From assembly GCA_015492075.1 (NCBI GenBank), contig WGFU01000008.1, positions 1 to 34,196 of the forward strand: a stretch of 34,196 bases of DNA. Reading direction: 5' to 3'. The position numbers and the translations under genes are program-made. A model generated the notes under the pieces. That model saw only the letters and a program-made list of their open reading frames with translations, searched no databases and was not told where the DNA came from. Below are positions 33,240 through 34,196 of the stretch, in pieces. Source of the stretch: Gammaproteobacteria bacterium (GTDB lineage Bacteria; Pseudomonadota; Gammaproteobacteria; GCA-2400775). Within the stretch, counting starts at the first letter, position 1, and each line of letters begins with the position of its first letter.

Positions 33240-33245
33240 TATAAT
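33240..33245 (+). promoter_or_regulatory. Possible -10 element of the tRNA-Ser gene
   Basis: A perfect TATAAT overlaps the csrA stop region and is followed by a GC-rich stretch (33248-33267) 30 bases before the tRNA. No good -35 is visible at 17 bases. Confidence 0.35.
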
Positions 33246-33274
33246 CAGTCGCGCTAAAAAGCGCGCAGTGATCA

Positions 33275-33366
33275 GGAGAGATGGCCGAGCGGCTGAAGGC
33301 GCTCCCCTGCTAAGGGAGTATACGGTTTGTCCCGTATCGAGGGTTCGAATCCCTCTCTCTCCGCCA
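33275..33366 (+). tRNA. tRNA-Ser (anticodon GCT)
   Basis: This is a complete class II tRNA of 92 bases with an encoded CCA end. The acceptor stem is GGAGAGA with TCTCTCC. The anticodon stem CTCCC/GGGAG encloses CT-GCT-AA, with anticodon GCT at 33309-33311, reading AGC/AGT. A long variable arm (TATACGG...CCGTATC) and the T loop GGTTCGAATCC confirm serine identity. Its position after csrA is conserved in gammaproteobacteria. The DNA that follows is AT-rich and accessory. Confidence 0.97.
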
Positions 33367-33705
33367 TTTAACAGGTTGATTTTAGTGTAATTTTTTCTAT
33401 TTTAATTTTTTGCTTTATCAGTGGGATAAAATAAGATTCAAAATAGAACATTCCATCTTTTGGTGGAGGGTATATCAAAACTTTTAAAACTGATTTGGCA
33501 ACGGTTCTTTTGATAAGAATTTGAAGGCTGTAATTGAAGCTGTAAGTGACAGCGATTATTCTTTTTTATTAAAAAAATTCATTTGAGAATAGAAAAAGCT
33601 TGTTCTGCTATAGGTTAGCGGTTATCACTTGCCCCAATGAGCAAGTGCCTGAAAGATTTGGCTGGTAGCCCAGTGCTTAAATCGATCTTATAATCGTTTC
33701 GATCT
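33367..33705. other. AT-rich gene-free stretch after tRNA-Ser
   Basis: The composition shifts sharply to AT after the tRNA. I see no gene, no second copy of the tRNA 3' end, and only one short hairpin (CACTTGC / GCAAGTG, 33626-33647). It looks like acquired or decayed DNA next to a tRNA, a usual integration spot. Confidence 0.5.
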
Positions 33706-33879
33706 TCAAAAAAAATCGAACGATTTTCCTACCGCTTCGGCGATACGTTCTAACATATCACTACCAACGGACTGGTCTGTTTCATGTCGTGAGATTTGGC
33801 GTCGTGATACAGCCAGGATATTCCCTAACGCGTCCTGAGAAAGGTTGGCATCTTCGCGTGAAAAAGTGGGCCATATCAC
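33706..33879 (-). pseudogene. XRE-type helix-turn-helix regulator, 5'-truncated
   Basis: The minus-strand frame encodes ANLSQDALGNILAVSRRQIS followed by RHETDQSVGSDMLERIAEAVGKSFDFF and a TGA. This is the recognition-helix half of a Cro/CI-type domain (LSQ.AL...L.VSR..ISR.E). The first helix of the domain is missing. A TGA lies upstream in frame and the only start is a GTG at 33879 without a ribosome site. The IS relic stands immediately upstream, so insertion may have cut the 5' end. Probably non-functional. Confidence 0.65.
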
Positions 33880-33930
33880 TGACGCGGTGGTATCAGCATT
33901 TATAAATGTTCATCTCGATGCTGTTTCACG

Positions 33931-34196
33931 CTACCATAAAAAGTTTGATGGCAGCTCATAATACACTTGGTTGGGTGTCATTCTGTTCAGGCTGGCATGT
34001 CGCTTGTCTTAATTGTGGAGCCCCATTCAACTCTCGACGCCCTGCGTTGCTTGAGCGAGAATATCATGGGCTTTCAGGCGCATCTCTTGATATTTCAGAC
34101 CGTGCCAGAGGTGCTCGAAAAACACATTGTCCACCCAGTGTCCCTCGCCATCAATACTGATTTGAATCCCGTGCGCCATGATCATTGCGCTATATA
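33931..34196 (-). pseudogene. IS3-family transposase (integrase core), C-terminal relic
   Basis: Read on minus from the window edge, the frame gives HGIQISIDGEGHWVDNVFFE, then HLWHGLKYQEMRLKAHDILA, a clear match to the IS3 OrfB pattern HGI.ISMDG.GR..DN.F.ERLWRSLKYE. It is broken by TGA (34027-34029) and TAA (34009-34011). After these the same frame resumes as RHASLNRMTPNQVYYELPS, the usual end of these transposases (RPH.SL...TP...Y). Two nonsense codons in an otherwise readable frame mark it as a decayed copy. The upstream part lies outside the window. Confidence 0.82.

Noticed and set aside
33275..33366. Attachment-site duplicate of the tRNA-Ser end within the window
   Set aside because: I searched the right flank for a second copy of the T arm and acceptor end and found none.

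Overview
The window is chromosomal DNA of a gammaproteobacterium. This rests on gene content and order: recA-recX-alaS-lysC-csrA-tRNA-Ser, parE-parC, and the epmB/efp/epmA elongation factor P modification set are arranged as in Pseudomonas-like gammaproteobacteria. EpmA, EF-P (with the modifiable Lys34), OxyR (Cys199/Cys208), ParC and CsrA all resemble the enterobacterial or pseudomonad forms. I cannot name the genus. A di-haem peroxidase and a rubrerythrin/Fe-S protein/DUF3501 set suggest peroxide and redox stress at low oxygen.

Layout. 1-112: tail of a REP-type transposase. 172-3447: a class V aminotransferase-like enzyme, a ChaN/PDZ protein and a small hypothetical gene, all on minus. 3529-7683: an accessory cluster holding a nucleotidyltransferase (minus), a PqqD-like protein, an HprK-related kinase and three tiny precursor-like peptides. 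7696-11318: DUF3501, a GlpC-like Fe-S protein, rubrerythrin and OxyR (minus). 11531-16854: parE, parC, htpX. 16879-22001: a cyclic-nucleotide/coiled-coil protein, a degenerate sensor kinase and a cytochrome c peroxidase (minus). 22691-25328: epmB, efp, epmA. 25507-27258: a PilZ protein, psd and pncC. 27355-33366: recA, recX, alaS, lysC, csrA and tRNA-Ser. 33367-34196: AT-rich accessory DNA with an XRE-type fragment and a decayed IS3 transposase.

The most interesting part is 4666-7683. Three peptides of 54, 55 and 90 residues share a gap-free leader that looks like a Tat signal (SRRKFIK, a hydrophobic stretch, AxA). They then diverge completely, except for a Gly-Ser fixed at positions 6-7 after the predicted cleavage point. 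The 55-residue peptide is easily missed because of its size. PqqD-like, HprK-related and PF14907-type nucleotidyltransferase genes are interleaved with them; this is the HPr-rel-A type gene set, and the related kinase in some lasso-peptide clusters phosphorylates a peptide. No maturase such as a radical SAM enzyme, cyclase or protease is present.

The peptides appear to be co-regulated. Three sigma-54 -24/-12 elements (GG-N10-GC, TGGCAT...TTGC) lie before pqqD-peptide 1, peptide 2 and peptide 3. A fourth lies before the PilZ gene about 18 kb away. Upstream of each sits TCG-N6-TTTACA, once per promoter and twice before pqqD, 91-108 bases before the GG (and 192 for the second copy). This looks like the site of one enhancer-binding protein encoded elsewhere.
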